A stretch of 64,000 nt of DNA from Larkinella insperata (lineage in GTDB: Bacteria > Bacteroidota > Bacteroidia > Cytophagales > Spirosomataceae): NCBI RefSeq assembly GCF_026248825.1, contig NZ_CP110973.1, positions 248,001 through 312,000 of the forward strand, written 5' to 3'. Shown here in pieces: positions 42,875 through 52,890 of this stretch (positions within the stretch are counted from its first letter, which is position 1; every line of letters begins with the position of its first letter). The notes under the pieces are model-generated. The model searched no databases, was not told where the DNA came from, and saw only the letters and a list, made by a program, of their open reading frames with translations. A program made the translations under genes and the position numbers.

Positions 42875-44191
42875 TCATTGATTTGCTTTAACGCCCGCCC
42901 GTTTTATTTTGTCAACTACAAATGTCCCGATGGCTTTGCCCTGCTGCTGGCCGCTCTCAATGGCGTCCCGGAAGTGAATGCCCCCGTAGAGCCGGGAAAT
43001 GGCCGCTTCCTCAGCCGCCTGCCGGAAGGACTTGAAGTCACGAGTCGGCAACTCGAACAAGACTTCGGTATCGTCCGTAAACGCAAAATTGTCGCCAATC
43101 AGGTAGGTGAGCACTTCGGCGACGGCCGTCGAGATGACACTGTGCCCGCTGGTATATTCCGGAAAAGGGGGCGTCTGCAGCAACGGTTGCCAGCGCGCGT
43201 CGATGTAGCGGTTAATGACCGTTTCGGGCCGAATGCGGTTGCTCCGGTATTTTTCGTCCCAGCAACTGATGAACGCGTCCATCAGCGTTGCCGCGACCAG
43301 CGTATGCACCAGCACGGCTTTATCGAAGCTCGTTTTGGCTTTTTTGGTTGCAATGCTGGTGATATTCATCCAGTGGCCACCCGGACTGATCTTTTTGAAA
43401 CCGATTGACATGTGGCCGGACGTGTTGATTGCGAATGGGTTGCAATCCCAGTACGACGCGATGAATCGTTTTTTTTCATCCAGGCTTTTGCCTTCCGTAT
43501 AAACTTCGTACGCCAACTTGTAGAAGGCACTCGTAGAGTCTTTGCTGAACGCAACGGCAGGCTGCGGTATAAACTGGTTGCAGGTATCAATAAGCATCGG
43601 GCGGATTGTACGCCAGTGGGGCTCGATGGCTTCGATGTAACCGGGCGGGGTTGGAAACCAGTATCCATCGCCCTTCGTGGGTCGGTAGCGCAGCCGGGTA
43701 CTCAGTTTGAGGTAATTATCAGAAGCCGCAAAAGCCACTACTTCTCTGGCCACTTTCTGCGCCAGAACCCTCGATTGCTCGATGACGTTGGCATCATAGC
43801 CTTCTTTTCTCAGCGTTTCGAGCAGTTTTTTTTCGTCTTCCTCCAGCATGTACCCCGACGGCAGCATGAGCCGGCCCGTTTCAAGCATGCACAATAGAGC
43901 CGCAATCTGGTGGTTGTAGGATGTCGGCGTTTCGATCCGGAGTTTGGGGAAGTGGCTTAAAAAAGACGTTGACTGCGGAATCGACGTATTTTGCGTCGCC
44001 ACGATTTCGTAAGCGCCCAACAAACAATACGTATAGAACCGACTGGCGGCTGGCGGATTGGCTACGTCATGAATCATGACCATCGTCAGCGAAAAAACCG
44101 TCGGTTGCAGATGACGCCCCAGATCCGGTTTGGCTTTCTGCGCCGATGCCGTATGAAAAATAAACAAACTGATTAGTAGGCAATACCGCAT
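42875..44191 (-). CDS. Secreted vanadium-dependent haloperoxidase (PAP2 fold)
   Basis: A 438-residue exported protein of the vanadium chloro/bromoperoxidase-PAP2 superfamily. The start at 44191 gives the signal peptide MRYCLLISLFIFHTASAQ and lies two bases after the upstream FG-GAP gene. Vanadate-site motifs are YRSNRIRPETVINRY (Arg), YTSGHSVISTAVAEVL (SGH, about residue 347) and RLYGGIHFRDAIESG (Arg and His). Bacteroidota members are often encoded with FG-GAP/ASPIC proteins, as here. Whether it halogenates anything or works as a phosphatase is open. Confidence 0.88.
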   Translation of the reverse strand: MRYCLLISLFIFHTASAQKAKPDLGRHLQPTVFSLTMVMIHDVANPPAASRFYTYCLLGAYEIVATQNTSIPQSTSFLSHFPKLRIETPTSYNHQIAALLCMLETGRLMLPSGYMLEEDEKKLLETLRKEGYDANVIEQSRVLAQKVAREVVAFAASDNYLKLSTRLRYRPTKGDGYWFPTPPGYIEAIEPHWRTIRPMLIDTCNQFIPQPAVAFSKDSTSAFYKLAYEVYTEGKSLDEKKRFIASYWDCNPFAINTSGHMSIGFKKISPGGHWMNITSIATKKAKTSFDKAVLVHTLVAATLMDAFISCWDEKYRSNRIRPETVINRYIDARWQPLLQTPPFPEYTSGHSVISTAVAEVLTYLIGDNFAFTDDTEVLFELPTRDFKSFRQAAEEAAISRLYGGIHFRDAIESGQQQGKAIGTFVVDKIKRAGVKANQ

Positions 44192-44192
44192 T

Positions 44193-47100
44193 TTATTTAA
44201 TTCTATATACCTGAATGGGTTCGTTGAAGGCGCCAATAACAAGATACCGGGCCTGCTGAACCTGTAGCTGGACGACGGACTGAACGTCGCCGATGACCGA
44301 CAACCCGGCTTCCGGCTGGGATACATAGCTGAAATGGCCTTTACCGTCTCCCTTCATCAGACAGCCGTAATTTGCATCTATGCTTCCAATTTTGAGCCGG
44401 TTGTTGGACTTGTTACCCAGCAGGAGCAGATCCATAAATCCGTCGCGATCAAAATCATCAACCAGCGATTTGGTAACGGGGGAAAATTGGGCCTGCAACG
44501 GCAGCACCTGTTTTTCAAACTGGCCGTTTTTAGCCAGGAAGCAAACCGTGTGGCACTCCGTTACCGGTAGTTTTTTGGCTTTGCTCAGGTCTTCGGCTGT
44601 GAATATTTCGTTGATGGTAGCGGTTGAATAGTCTTTGTAATACCCGAATTTTCGGCGCATCGGGAAAATCTGGTCGTTTAACTCATCCCGGCTCACAAAC
44701 GGATAGGAAGTGCCCTGAACGTAAAAACTGAAGAAGGGGTCCAGAGAACCGTTGTTGTCGAAGTCGGCATAAACTAATTCGGCGGGTTCTTTTCTGGAGA
44801 ATTTAATCTGGGAATTTTCGCCGAGGTTACCCGCCACAATATCCTTTTTACCGTCCCCGTTCACGTCCGCAAGGGTCAATGAAAACCAGAAGCCGTTTTC
44901 CTCGTTCGGGAAGTACTGGCTGGTTTTATCGACAAAACCGTCTTTGGTGTTGGCATAAACTTTTAGCGGCATGAATTCGCCACAGAGCACCAGGTCTTTC
45001 CGACCATCTCCGTCCAGATCTTCCCACTGCGCATCGGTCACCATACCGCTGGCCGAAAATGGTATTTTCACCTTGCTGAATTGCCCTTTGCCGTCGTTTT
45101 CCAGCAAATAAGAAGTAGGGGGTTCCGGATAACGCCCCGGAATGACACGCCCGGCAACAAACAGGTCCAGATCCCCATCATTGTCAAAATCGGCCACCCG
45201 CACGCAGGATTTACTACTCGCATGCAGGACGGGTAAGGCGGTGGTAACGCGCTTCAAATTGCCTTTGCCGTCGTTGATGTGTAGTTCATCCTGCAGCGAT
45301 GGCGTGTTGGGTTCAAACAGGGAATACCCGCCCTTGGCTACGTACAAATCATCAAACCCGTCGCCGTTGGCATCAAAGAATACAGCCGCCGAAACCGCCG
45401 AAATTTCTTCGTTTCCGATGGTTGTCTCTTCGTTCTTTTTGAACGTTCCATCTTTTTGCTGAATCCAGATTTTGCCGTTCGTGTTTTTGTCCCCGCCAAT
45501 AAAGAGGTCATCCAAACCGTCTTTGTTAACATCGCCTTTGGCCAAAACCGGTCCGACCTGTGAGTACATAAACAGCATCAGGGGTTGCCGTTTGAAATCG
45601 TTTTCGTTGTAGCCCTCGTGCACAACCGACAGGAGCTTTTCGGTTTTCTGGAAAATACCGGAGTGGCTTTTCTGTGCTACCTGCGCCCTGGCTTTAGATG
45701 CCGCATCCTTCTGGTCAACCACCAGCAGTTGATTGGCGGCTACCTGCGTCAGTTTCTGCTCGGTCTGGTCCGGCCAGACTACTTTGATGGAATCAATGGT
45801 CGTTACCTGATCGAGGCCAAAATGAAGCCGGGCGGACTGGGAAGAAAGGTACCCCCGAACGGGCTGGGCCTCCTGGTACTGAAGATTGCCCTTGGCATAC
45901 ACCGTCACTTTAGCCCCAACGGCCTGGGTATTTTTGCCTTTGGCCACCAGTTTAAGCTGAATGTACGAGGTCTTGTGTTGTTCGCGGCTGAGGTTTTGGT
46001 AAATAAAAGCCGGTTCGTTGATGTTGTTGATGATCAATTCCAGATCGCCATCGTTGTCCAGATCGGCGTAGACGGCGCCGTTTGAAATGGTTGGCGTCTG
46101 AAACCCCCATTCCATTTGTTTATTGGTAAAAGTCAGATCACGATTATTCTTGAAAACGTAATTGGGCAACTTGGTCGACGGCATCGCCCGGATCAGATCC
46201 ATTAACTGCACCGACTCCCGGTTGATCGCCTGTTTTACTTTATAATCACCCCAGTATTTCAGAAAGTCTTTGTTTGTGTAATCCCGTAAATAGCCGTTCG
46301 TGATAAACAAATCCTTGTAGCCGTCGTTGTCAAAATCGGCCAGCAGCGGGGCCCAGCTCCAGTCGGTGTTCGATACGCCCGCGACCTGCGCAATCTCGCT
46401 GAATGTTCCATCGCCGTTGTTCAGCTGCAGCATGTTGCGCATGTACTGCTTGTAAAGCTGCTGCCGCACCATCAGCTCAAAAGATTCGTAATTCTCCTGA
46501 AGCTGCAATAACTTCTGCCGACGGTTGTCTTCCGGCAGCATGTCCAGCGACATGATATCCGGCAAACCGTCGTTGTTGTAATCGGCAATGTCGATGCCCA
46601 TTGAAAACTGGGCCAAATGCCGGAAACACATCTGGGTTTCGTCCTTGAAGGTGCCGTCTTTCTGGTTGATGTACAGGTAGTCGGACTCGTTATAATCGTT
46701 GGTTACGTAGATATCCTGCCAGCCGTCCTGGTTGACGTCGGCGATGGCGATGCCCAGACCAAACGTTAGCGGATACTGGTGAATACCGGCTTTTTTCGAA
46801 ACATCGACGAAGCGGTTGTTTTTGTTTTCGTAGAGTTTATTACCGGCCAGCTCGTCCGTTTCGTTCCGCAGTTTAGCCAGTTCCATGTTGTCGTACTTCT
46901 TGACGTTGTGATTCAGGAGCATCATATCCAGATCTCCGTCATTGTCGTAGTCAAAAAAAGCCGACTGGGTGCTGTACCCCGGATCGTCCAGCCCGTACTG
47001 TTTGGCCTGCTCCAGAAATTGCACCGTTCCGTCCTTCGAAACGCCCTGGTTAATAAACAACTGATTCCGGCGGACCTCATCGGTCACTTTGCCCGAATAA

Positions 47101-47543
47101 CACACGTAAATATCCAGCCGCCCGTCGCCGTTCACGTCGGCCATGTTTACCCCGGTTTTCCAGCCACCGGAACGACCGGCCAGGCCAGCCCCGGCGCTTT
47201 TAGTTATGTCTTTAAACTTCAATCCACCCAGATTCAGATAGAGCTTGTTAGGCTTCATGTTGGCGGTAAAAAACAGATCGTCGAGCCCGTCGCCGTTCAA
47301 ATCCCCGACGGCAATTCCCCCACCGTTGTAAAAGTATTCGTAAGCCAGAACGTTCAGGTTTTCGTTTTCGTCGATGTCGTTGCGGAAGCTGACGTTTGTC
47401 TGACCAGGCGGAAGCAGTTGAAACAACGGTTGGGCAACAGCGCCAGTAAAGGTACAACCACCCAGGATGATCGTTCGGAGGCTGTAACTACCGATTTGAG
47501 CCAGCCGTGAAACCAACTGGTTTATAAACGCGAGGAAAGACAT
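44193..47543 (-). CDS. FG-GAP/VCBS repeat protein with ASPIC/UnbV domain
   Basis: A 1,116-residue exported protein of the CRTAC1-like family. Hydrophobic SYSLRTIILGGCTFTGAVAQ (about 19-38) could be a signal peptide or, with LGGC, a lipoprotein signal. Two FG-GAP beta-propeller blocks carry at least a dozen calcium-loop motifs (DLNGDGLDDLFF, DYDNDGDLDMML, DFDNDGYKDLFI, DLDGDGRKDLVL, DVNGDGKKDIVA). Between them lies an ASPIC/UnbV-type segment (YIQLKLVAKGKNTQAVGAKVTV and IKVVWPDQTEQKL). Probably an outer surface glycan- or ligand-binding protein working with the haloperoxidase encoded two bases downstream. Confidence 0.88.
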   Translation of the reverse strand: MSFLAFINQLVSRLAQIGSYSLRTIILGGCTFTGAVAQPLFQLLPPGQTNVSFRNDIDENENLNVLAYEYFYNGGGIAVGDLNGDGLDDLFFTANMKPNKLYLNLGGLKFKDITKSAGAGLAGRSGGWKTGVNMADVNGDGRLDIYVCYSGKVTDEVRRNQLFINQGVSKDGTVQFLEQAKQYGLDDPGYSTQSAFFDYDNDGDLDMMLLNHNVKKYDNMELAKLRNETDELAGNKLYENKNNRFVDVSKKAGIHQYPLTFGLGIAIADVNQDGWQDIYVTNDYNESDYLYINQKDGTFKDETQMCFRHLAQFSMGIDIADYNNDGLPDIMSLDMLPEDNRRQKLLQLQENYESFELMVRQQLYKQYMRNMLQLNNGDGTFSEIAQVAGVSNTDWSWAPLLADFDNDGYKDLFITNGYLRDYTNKDFLKYWGDYKVKQAINRESVQLMDLIRAMPSTKLPNYVFKNNRDLTFTNKQMEWGFQTPTISNGAVYADLDNDGDLELIINNINEPAFIYQNLSREQHKTSYIQLKLVAKGKNTQAVGAKVTVYAKGNLQYQEAQPVRGYLSSQSARLHFGLDQVTTIDSIKVVWPDQTEQKLTQVAANQLLVVDQKDAASKARAQVAQKSHSGIFQKTEKLLSVVHEGYNENDFKRQPLMLFMYSQVGPVLAKGDVNKDGLDDLFIGGDKNTNGKIWIQQKDGTFKKNEETTIGNEEISAVSAAVFFDANGDGFDDLYVAKGGYSLFEPNTPSLQDELHINDGKGNLKRVTTALPVLHASSKSCVRVADFDNDGDLDLFVAGRVIPGRYPEPPTSYLLENDGKGQFSKVKIPFSASGMVTDAQWEDLDGDGRKDLVLCGEFMPLKVYANTKDGFVDKTSQYFPNEENGFWFSLTLADVNGDGKKDIVAGNLGENSQIKFSRKEPAELVYADFDNNGSLDPFFSFYVQGTSYPFVSRDELNDQIFPMRRKFGYYKDYSTATINEIFTAEDLSKAKKLPVTECHTVCFLAKNGQFEKQVLPLQAQFSPVTKSLVDDFDRDGFMDLLLLGNKSNNRLKIGSIDANYGCLMKGDGKGHFSYVSQPEAGLSVIGDVQSVVQLQVQQARYLVIGAFNEPIQVYRIK

Positions 47544-47577
47544 ACCGATGCAAAAAAGTAGTCAATAAAAATACGCA

Positions 47578-47614
47578 AAAAGCCGAAGGTCCCGTTACGA
47601 GACCTTCGGCTTTT
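47578..47614 (-). terminator. Intrinsic terminator after the first SusD gene
   Basis: AAAAGCCGAAGGTC (47578-47591) pairs with GACCTTCGGCTTTT (47601-47614) across a 9-base loop. It lies 15 bases past the SusD stop codon and separates that pair from the FG-GAP/haloperoxidase operon. Confidence 0.9.
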
Positions 47615-47628
47615 GCACAATCTGACGG

Positions 47629-49230
47629 TTATTTATCCCACCAAACACGGGATACCCAGTTATCACCAGAACCAAGTCGGCCGGCGGCTGACTGGTAATT
47701 AGCCGTATTCAGCGTTGCTTCCGTCGTTGGGTACGGTTGACGGCGCGGAATTTGACCGCCGGAGAAGTTACCGGTATAGTTTACCGGCGTAAGCGCCGGA
47801 TAGCCAGAACGTTTCCAGTTGTTCCAGGCTTCGCTGTTGTTCATCAGCAAACCGTTGGTGGCCCAGTACTGCTCGTTAATCTGCTTCAGGGCGTTAGCTG
47901 CTACCAGCGGATGAGCATCGGCGTACGTGTTGGCCGTTGCCGCGTCAATGGCGGCCGCCGTACCCCATCTTCCCAATGCTACCATACCACCAACAACGCC
48001 GTTTTTATAGTGCTGAGCCGCCGTACCCGTAACGTTGAACCCGCGCGTAGCCGCTTCAGCCAGCAACAGTTCGGTTTCGGCGTAGGTAAGGACAAAAATG
48101 GGAGCGTTCCGGTTGCGGTAAACCATGGTTGGGCGCGAGTATTTACCGATGGCCGTTACCTCCGCTCCCGAGCCCGTAGGACCCGGATAACCAGCCGATC
48201 GGCTGATGTCGGTGGCTCCGCCGTTCAAGTCGTAGCCGTTCGGTAAACCAATCTGCACACTCGGATCAGTACTTCCACCGGTGGCCATATCCTGATTAGC
48301 CGTCAGACCGGCGGGCGGCACTTCGGCTACTTTGCTCAACCGGGGGTCGTTGTTGGCCTTCAGGTAATCGATCATCGTTTTGCTCCAGCGAACCTGATAC
48401 ACGTCAGCCAGCGTCGACAAGGCCGCAGCGTTTGCGTTTCCGTAGCTATTTGCGTTATCGGCCATGATGTAGGCATCGTCATCGACGCTGCTGAACACAC
48501 CGCCCGCAGCCGCTTTTTCGGCGTACGTCTTCGCCGTTGCCGCGTCAACCTTTACCAAACGCATCGCCAGCTTCAGCATGAGCGAGTTGCCAAACTTCTT
48601 CCACTTCGCCACGTCGCCTTTGTAAGTAAACGCATCATTGGTGGGCAGGGCAGCCGCCGGGTTCAGGGCCGCCGTAGCGGTTTCCAGCCGGCTCAGCAGC
48701 GACTTATAGATACTCTCCTGCGTATCATAAACCGGCAGGCTGGTACCCGCTTTGCCCTGTAACGCCTGGGTATAAGGAATATCGCCGTAGGTATCGCTGA
48801 TGGTGGCAAAACACATTGCCTGCATGATAACCGCAATGCTGTTCAGGTTGACCCGGGCGGCATTGTCTTTCGTCAGCTGCTCCATCTCGTAAGCGAAGCT
48901 AGCCGCCTTGTAGCCCTCGTTCCAGGTGCTTGCCAGGTACGAGTTGGTGTTGCTCGAGATCACATACTTATCACCGTTGGAGTAGTAGTTAGCTGCGCCA
49001 GACGTTGTAGAAGCCAACACTTGTGCCCACATGCTCTGAAACAGAATGGGGCCATTGTAGCCAGCAGTAGCATTAACGTAACTCCACTGGGCGCTGGGCA
49101 ACAACAGGTTTGGATCAAACGTAGTGCCCGAGGCTTTGGTGGGGTCGGTATTGAGTTCGTCGAAATTATCTGTACACGAGAATTGCAATGCTCCGATGAG
49201 GAAGACTATTGCGATGAGTCTCTTCTTCAT
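47629..49230 (-). CDS. SusD/RagB-family outer-membrane lipoprotein, pair 1
   Basis: A 533-residue SusD-like lipoprotein (SusD-like_2 type). MKKRLIAIVFLIGALQFSC gives a lipobox with the modified Cys at residue 19. DNFDELNTDPTKASGTTFDP opens the mature protein, and TPR-like helices (AKWKKFGNSLMLKLAMRLVKVD) and the terminal GSGDNWVSRVWWDK are typical. SusD proteins form a lid over a SusC channel and bind the glycan or peptide. It starts seven bases after the SusC stop. The ligand is unknown; the nearby GH29 suggests fucosylated material. Confidence 0.92.
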   Translation of the reverse strand: MKKRLIAIVFLIGALQFSCTDNFDELNTDPTKASGTTFDPNLLLPSAQWSYVNATAGYNGPILFQSMWAQVLASTTSGAANYYSNGDKYVISSNTNSYLASTWNEGYKAASFAYEMEQLTKDNAARVNLNSIAVIMQAMCFATISDTYGDIPYTQALQGKAGTSLPVYDTQESIYKSLLSRLETATAALNPAAALPTNDAFTYKGDVAKWKKFGNSLMLKLAMRLVKVDAATAKTYAEKAAAGGVFSSVDDDAYIMADNANSYGNANAAALSTLADVYQVRWSKTMIDYLKANNDPRLSKVAEVPPAGLTANQDMATGGSTDPSVQIGLPNGYDLNGGATDISRSAGYPGPTGSGAEVTAIGKYSRPTMVYRNRNAPIFVLTYAETELLLAEAATRGFNVTGTAAQHYKNGVVGGMVALGRWGTAAAIDAATANTYADAHPLVAANALKQINEQYWATNGLLMNNSEAWNNWKRSGYPALTPVNYTGNFSGGQIPRRQPYPTTEATLNTANYQSAAGRLGSGDNWVSRVWWDK

Positions 49231-49237
49231 TGTTCTT

Positions 49238-52200
49238 TTATTTAAAGCGAATGTTCAGGTTAACACCGTAGTTACGTGTGGCTGGCAAATTGGCCCCTTC
49301 AATACCGGAGTAGGTCAGGTTAGAGCCAAATGAAGCCTCCGGATCGATGTTGGTGGTCTTCCTCATGAAGTAAAACAAGTTCCGGGCAACGAGCGAAACG
49401 TTTACCGTACGAATCAACGGCAACTTTTCCAGCAAACGAGCCGGCAGATTGTACCCGAAGGTTACCTGACGCATTTTAATGAAATCACCATCGACGACGC
49501 TGATCTTGGTCACGTTGTTGGCCAGTGCCGTGTAATAATCCTGCGCCGTAGCCGATTTGGTGTTGGCAGCTCCGCCTTCCACAACGCCTACTGTGACGCC
49601 ACCTTCACGACCTACCAGGGTTGCCTGGTGTAGTCCCCGACGGTAGGCATAGTTTTCCGTTGCGGAAAGAATTTTGTTGCCGTAGTTGTAGTCGACCAGG
49701 AACGAGAGGTTGAAATTGCTGAACGAGAATTCGTTGTTCAGACCACCGTATAAAGTAGGCAGTACGGTTCCCATGTTAATCAGGTCGCCCCGGATCGGTA
49801 GTCCCGACGCATCAACCATAATTTGGCCATTCGGTGCATACTTATAATCGTAGGCCCGAATCTGCGGCCCGGCCTGACCAACCACAAACGCGGTAATGGC
49901 GTTACCCAGGGTTGCCCGGTTTGAACCCAGCGTGATCGGGTTATTATTCGCGTCGGTTTGTAGAACTTTGTTGCGAACCGATGTCAGGTTTAACGAGACA
50001 TTCCAGTTCAGATTCGTTTTCCGAACCGGCGTACCCGTTATCTGCAATTCAACCCCCTTGTTCTGGACTGAACCGGTTCCTACCACACCACTGGCGTAAC
50101 CCGTTGCCCAGCTGTAGTTGGCGGGCATGATTTCATTCTGGGTTTTCTGGGTGTAATACGCCACGTCGAAGCCCAGGCGGCTGCCGAAAAAGCGCAGTTC
50201 CAGCCCCAGCTCAACTTCCGATTTGGTGAACGGTTTCAGGAACAGGTTGGGCAGTCGGTCGCTGAAGTTACCCGTCGCTACGCCATTGAGTGCGTTACCA
50301 ACGCTGTAGTAGACACTGGTTCCGTAAGCCGTAGTAGGCTCACCGCTGGTTCTGGCGTAAGCGGCCCGAATTTTACCAAAGCTCAGGTTCGGTACGCGTA
50401 CCACATCCGAGAATACAAACGCACCCGTTACCGACGGCGTAAAGATACTCCGGTTGGCGCTGGGCAGCGTTGAGTACGTATCATAACGGCCCGTTGTGCT
50501 CAGCGTCAGGAACGATTTGTACGCTAAATCAACACTGTAATAAGCCGATTGAACTTCCGTGTTGGCAACCTCGTAGTTACGGTTGTAGTTCACAACGTTG
50601 TTCCAGCTGTACAGATAAGGCAGTACAAAAGGACCGCCATTCAGGCCGATTTTTTCGTAATTGTTTTTCCGAATGTTACCACCCAGCAACGCATTGAGCG
50701 AGAGGTCAGTCGTAATATTCCGGTTGACGCCAATCAAGGCATCCATGTTGAGTTCGGTGCGCTGCGCATTGGAAAGTTCCTGCAGACTTCCCCGCGTGTT
50801 TTGCGTGTAGGCCGTTCCCCAGGGTTCGGCTCTGAGGATGCGGTCGTTCGCGTTATCGTATCCTACGCGGGCTTGTGCATAAATCCAGTCGGCAAACTGA
50901 TACTTGGTTGACACCATAGAGATCAGTCGTTTGCGGCTCACGTTGTGGACGAATTGATTAACCACAAAGTAAGGGTTCGTTACGTACTCGTCGTCGCTGA
51001 AAACAATCTCCCGACCGGTTGTCGTGTTGTAACCGGGTGCCAGAATCCGCTGATCAATGTTGGTTGCCAGCATCAGACCGTTATTGGCGTTCATGGGTCC
51101 ATCGCTCAAAATGGGCTTGTTTTTCACCTGTTCGTCGATGTAGTTACCCAGAATGCTGAAGCTCAGCTTGGAAGTGATGTTCTGGTCGGCCGTCAGGTTG
51201 ATGGTTTTCCGCGTCAGTCCCGTGTTTTCGATGATGCCCGTGTTGGCCAGATTCGACAAGGACAGCCGGAAAGAGCCGTTATCTCCTCCACGCGTTACCG
51301 AAACGGTATTCGTGAAGTTCGACCCCATTTTATAGAAATTTTTGATGTTGTTCCGCTGCGCAGAGTAGGGATACTGGTTGCCATCGAACTGAATGACATT
51401 GGTTCCGTCCAGCTTCGCCCCCCAGCTCAGCCGGCCGGTCTGCTGCGCGATTGCCTGCGTAGCGGGTTTAACCCCACCGAGGCCCTGGCCGTATTCGTAC
51501 TGAAAATCCGTAAGATTAATCGGCTGATCAGTCGTCAGGTTCATGTTATAATCAACCGCGAAATCGCCTTTTTTCCCTTTCTTGGTGGTAACGAGAATAA
51601 CGCCATTCGATGCCCGGGCTCCCCACAGAGCCGATGCCGACTGACCTTTCAATACCGTCATGGTTTCGATGTCATCCGGGTTCAGGTTACCGAGTCCATC
51701 GCCCCCATCAGCACCACCCCACTCCCCGGCGCTTCCCCGCTGGGTATTGTCCATCGGTACGCCGTTGATAACAACCAGTGGCGATCCACCCGAGTTCATG
51801 CTGGGCATACCGCGCATCAGAATCTTAGCCGTACCGCCCGGGCCGCTGCTCGTCCCTTTTACGTTCAGACCGGCCACCCGGCCCGCCAGTGAGTTACCGA
51901 TGTTTGTTTCACGGGCCCGCGTCAGCGCGCTTCCGTCAACGGTTGTGACGGCGTAGCCCAGCGTCCGGGCTTCTTTCGATACACCCAGCGCCGTTACAAC
52001 TACTTCGTTTAGGCTCATGTCACCCGGATTCAGTTTCACGTTTATAACGGATTGACTGCCCACCACTACTTCCTGGGAAGTATATCCGATGTAGGAGAAT
52101 ACCAGAACGGCCTGGTCATCGGGCACGGAAATCCGGAAGCGTCCGCTGCCGTCGGTGTTTGTTCCGCGAGTGGATCCCTTGATGGTAACCGTCGCGCCCG

Positions 52201-52348
52201 CCAGTTCGTTGCCTTTCTCGTCGGTAACGGTTCCGGTGATATCCTTATCGACAGCAAAACTGGGGGAAGCCGCACAGATTATCCAAGCTCCCAGGAAAAG
52301 CAATAACCTAGGTATGGTTTTGAGTAGCTTTTGTTTCATAAACTTCAT
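49238..52348 (-). CDS. SusC/RagA-family TonB-linked outer-membrane protein, pair 1
   Basis: A 1,036-residue TonB-dependent transporter. After the signal peptide comes a CarboxypepD_reg domain (ITGTVTDEKGNELAGATVTI, about 37-110), then the plug with NEVVVTALGVSKEARTLGYA, MRGMPSMNSGGSPLVVINGVPM and DDIETMTVLKGQSASALWGARASNGVILVTTKKGK, then the long 22-strand barrel ending RNYGVNLNIRFK. Starts at Met1 or Met4 are both possible. Paired with the SusD gene directly downstream. Confidence 0.94.
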   Translation of the reverse strand: MKFMKQKLLKTIPRLLLFLGAWIICAASPSFAVDKDITGTVTDEKGNELAGATVTIKGSTRGTNTDGSGRFRISVPDDQAVLVFSYIGYTSQEVVVGSQSVINVKLNPGDMSLNEVVVTALGVSKEARTLGYAVTTVDGSALTRARETNIGNSLAGRVAGLNVKGTSSGPGGTAKILMRGMPSMNSGGSPLVVINGVPMDNTQRGSAGEWGGADGGDGLGNLNPDDIETMTVLKGQSASALWGARASNGVILVTTKKGKKGDFAVDYNMNLTTDQPINLTDFQYEYGQGLGGVKPATQAIAQQTGRLSWGAKLDGTNVIQFDGNQYPYSAQRNNIKNFYKMGSNFTNTVSVTRGGDNGSFRLSLSNLANTGIIENTGLTRKTINLTADQNITSKLSFSILGNYIDEQVKNKPILSDGPMNANNGLMLATNIDQRILAPGYNTTTGREIVFSDDEYVTNPYFVVNQFVHNVSRKRLISMVSTKYQFADWIYAQARVGYDNANDRILRAEPWGTAYTQNTRGSLQELSNAQRTELNMDALIGVNRNITTDLSLNALLGGNIRKNNYEKIGLNGGPFVLPYLYSWNNVVNYNRNYEVANTEVQSAYYSVDLAYKSFLTLSTTGRYDTYSTLPSANRSIFTPSVTGAFVFSDVVRVPNLSFGKIRAAYARTSGEPTTAYGTSVYYSVGNALNGVATGNFSDRLPNLFLKPFTKSEVELGLELRFFGSRLGFDVAYYTQKTQNEIMPANYSWATGYASGVVGTGSVQNKGVELQITGTPVRKTNLNWNVSLNLTSVRNKVLQTDANNNPITLGSNRATLGNAITAFVVGQAGPQIRAYDYKYAPNGQIMVDASGLPIRGDLINMGTVLPTLYGGLNNEFSFSNFNLSFLVDYNYGNKILSATENYAYRRGLHQATLVGREGGVTVGVVEGGAANTKSATAQDYYTALANNVTKISVVDGDFIKMRQVTFGYNLPARLLEKLPLIRTVNVSLVARNLFYFMRKTTNIDPEASFGSNLTYSGIEGANLPATRNYGVNLNIRFK

Positions 52349-52523
52349 TATTAGGACTGTTTTAGGTTTTAAATTAAGATGAATTTGGTACTAAGCGGGC
52401 GCCAACTAACCTTCTTCGAAGAACCGTGAGAGAATGGTTCCCTTAAAATTGACCACAGCTTTAATAATTTACTGCACTTCACAAAAAATAGAAAAGAAGA
52501 TTCTCCTCTAGCCAAAAGAAACG

Positions 52524-52531
52524 CAAATATA
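52524..52531 (-). promoter_or_regulatory. Candidate -7 box for SusC/SusD pair 1
   Basis: TATATTTG on the minus strand matches TAnnTTTG and lies 176 bases before the SusC start. No TTG was found at the expected -33 position, so the leader would be long and the call is tentative. Confidence 0.4.
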
Positions 52532-52811
52532 TTCTTTTATTAAAAAATTTAATATCTATGTTATTAATTTTAAATTAATGTTAAATTAAAACACTTCGAA
52601 GGCGACGTTGTGGCGATCCTTGCAGTTATCCTTATAGTAACCAACGAGCTAGTTACATAGCAAAAATTGTACTACGTAAAGACCGTTCCATTGAAGGTCT
52701 CGCTTTTTTTCGAAAAATTGGTGCGACTTTTTATTCTCCATTTTGCTAGGGCGAACACAGAGCAACTTCGAAAACTGGCAACCAAATCCGGCAAGTAGCC
52801 CAAAAAGTCAG

Positions 52812-52819
52812 TATATTTG
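52812..52819 (+). promoter_or_regulatory. Candidate -7 box for the cytochrome/FG-GAP gene
   Basis: TATATTTG matches TAnnTTTG and lies 71 bases before the ATG at 52891. The -33 element is not evident. Confidence 0.4.
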
Positions 52820-52890
52820 AGTAGCCCCGAGTAGCCAATCCTGCTTGGAAATCCTCGGCTTTTTCATTGTATATAGTAATCAACCTTCTA

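Larger units (their letters stand above)
52349..52890. other. AT-rich 540-bp divergent spacer
   Basis: This region parts the SusC gene (-) from the cytochrome/FG-GAP gene (+). The stretch 52490-52600 is nearly all A and T. It holds one candidate -7 box in each direction (see separate entries). No gene was found. A weak 5-bp stem plus T-run at 52680-52710 is not convincing. Confidence 0.6.

Noticed and set aside
52680..52710. Stem plus T-run resembling a plus-strand terminator, which could mark a small RNA
   Set aside because: The stem is only 5 bp with an 11-base loop and no promoter is placed to make a transcript ending there.
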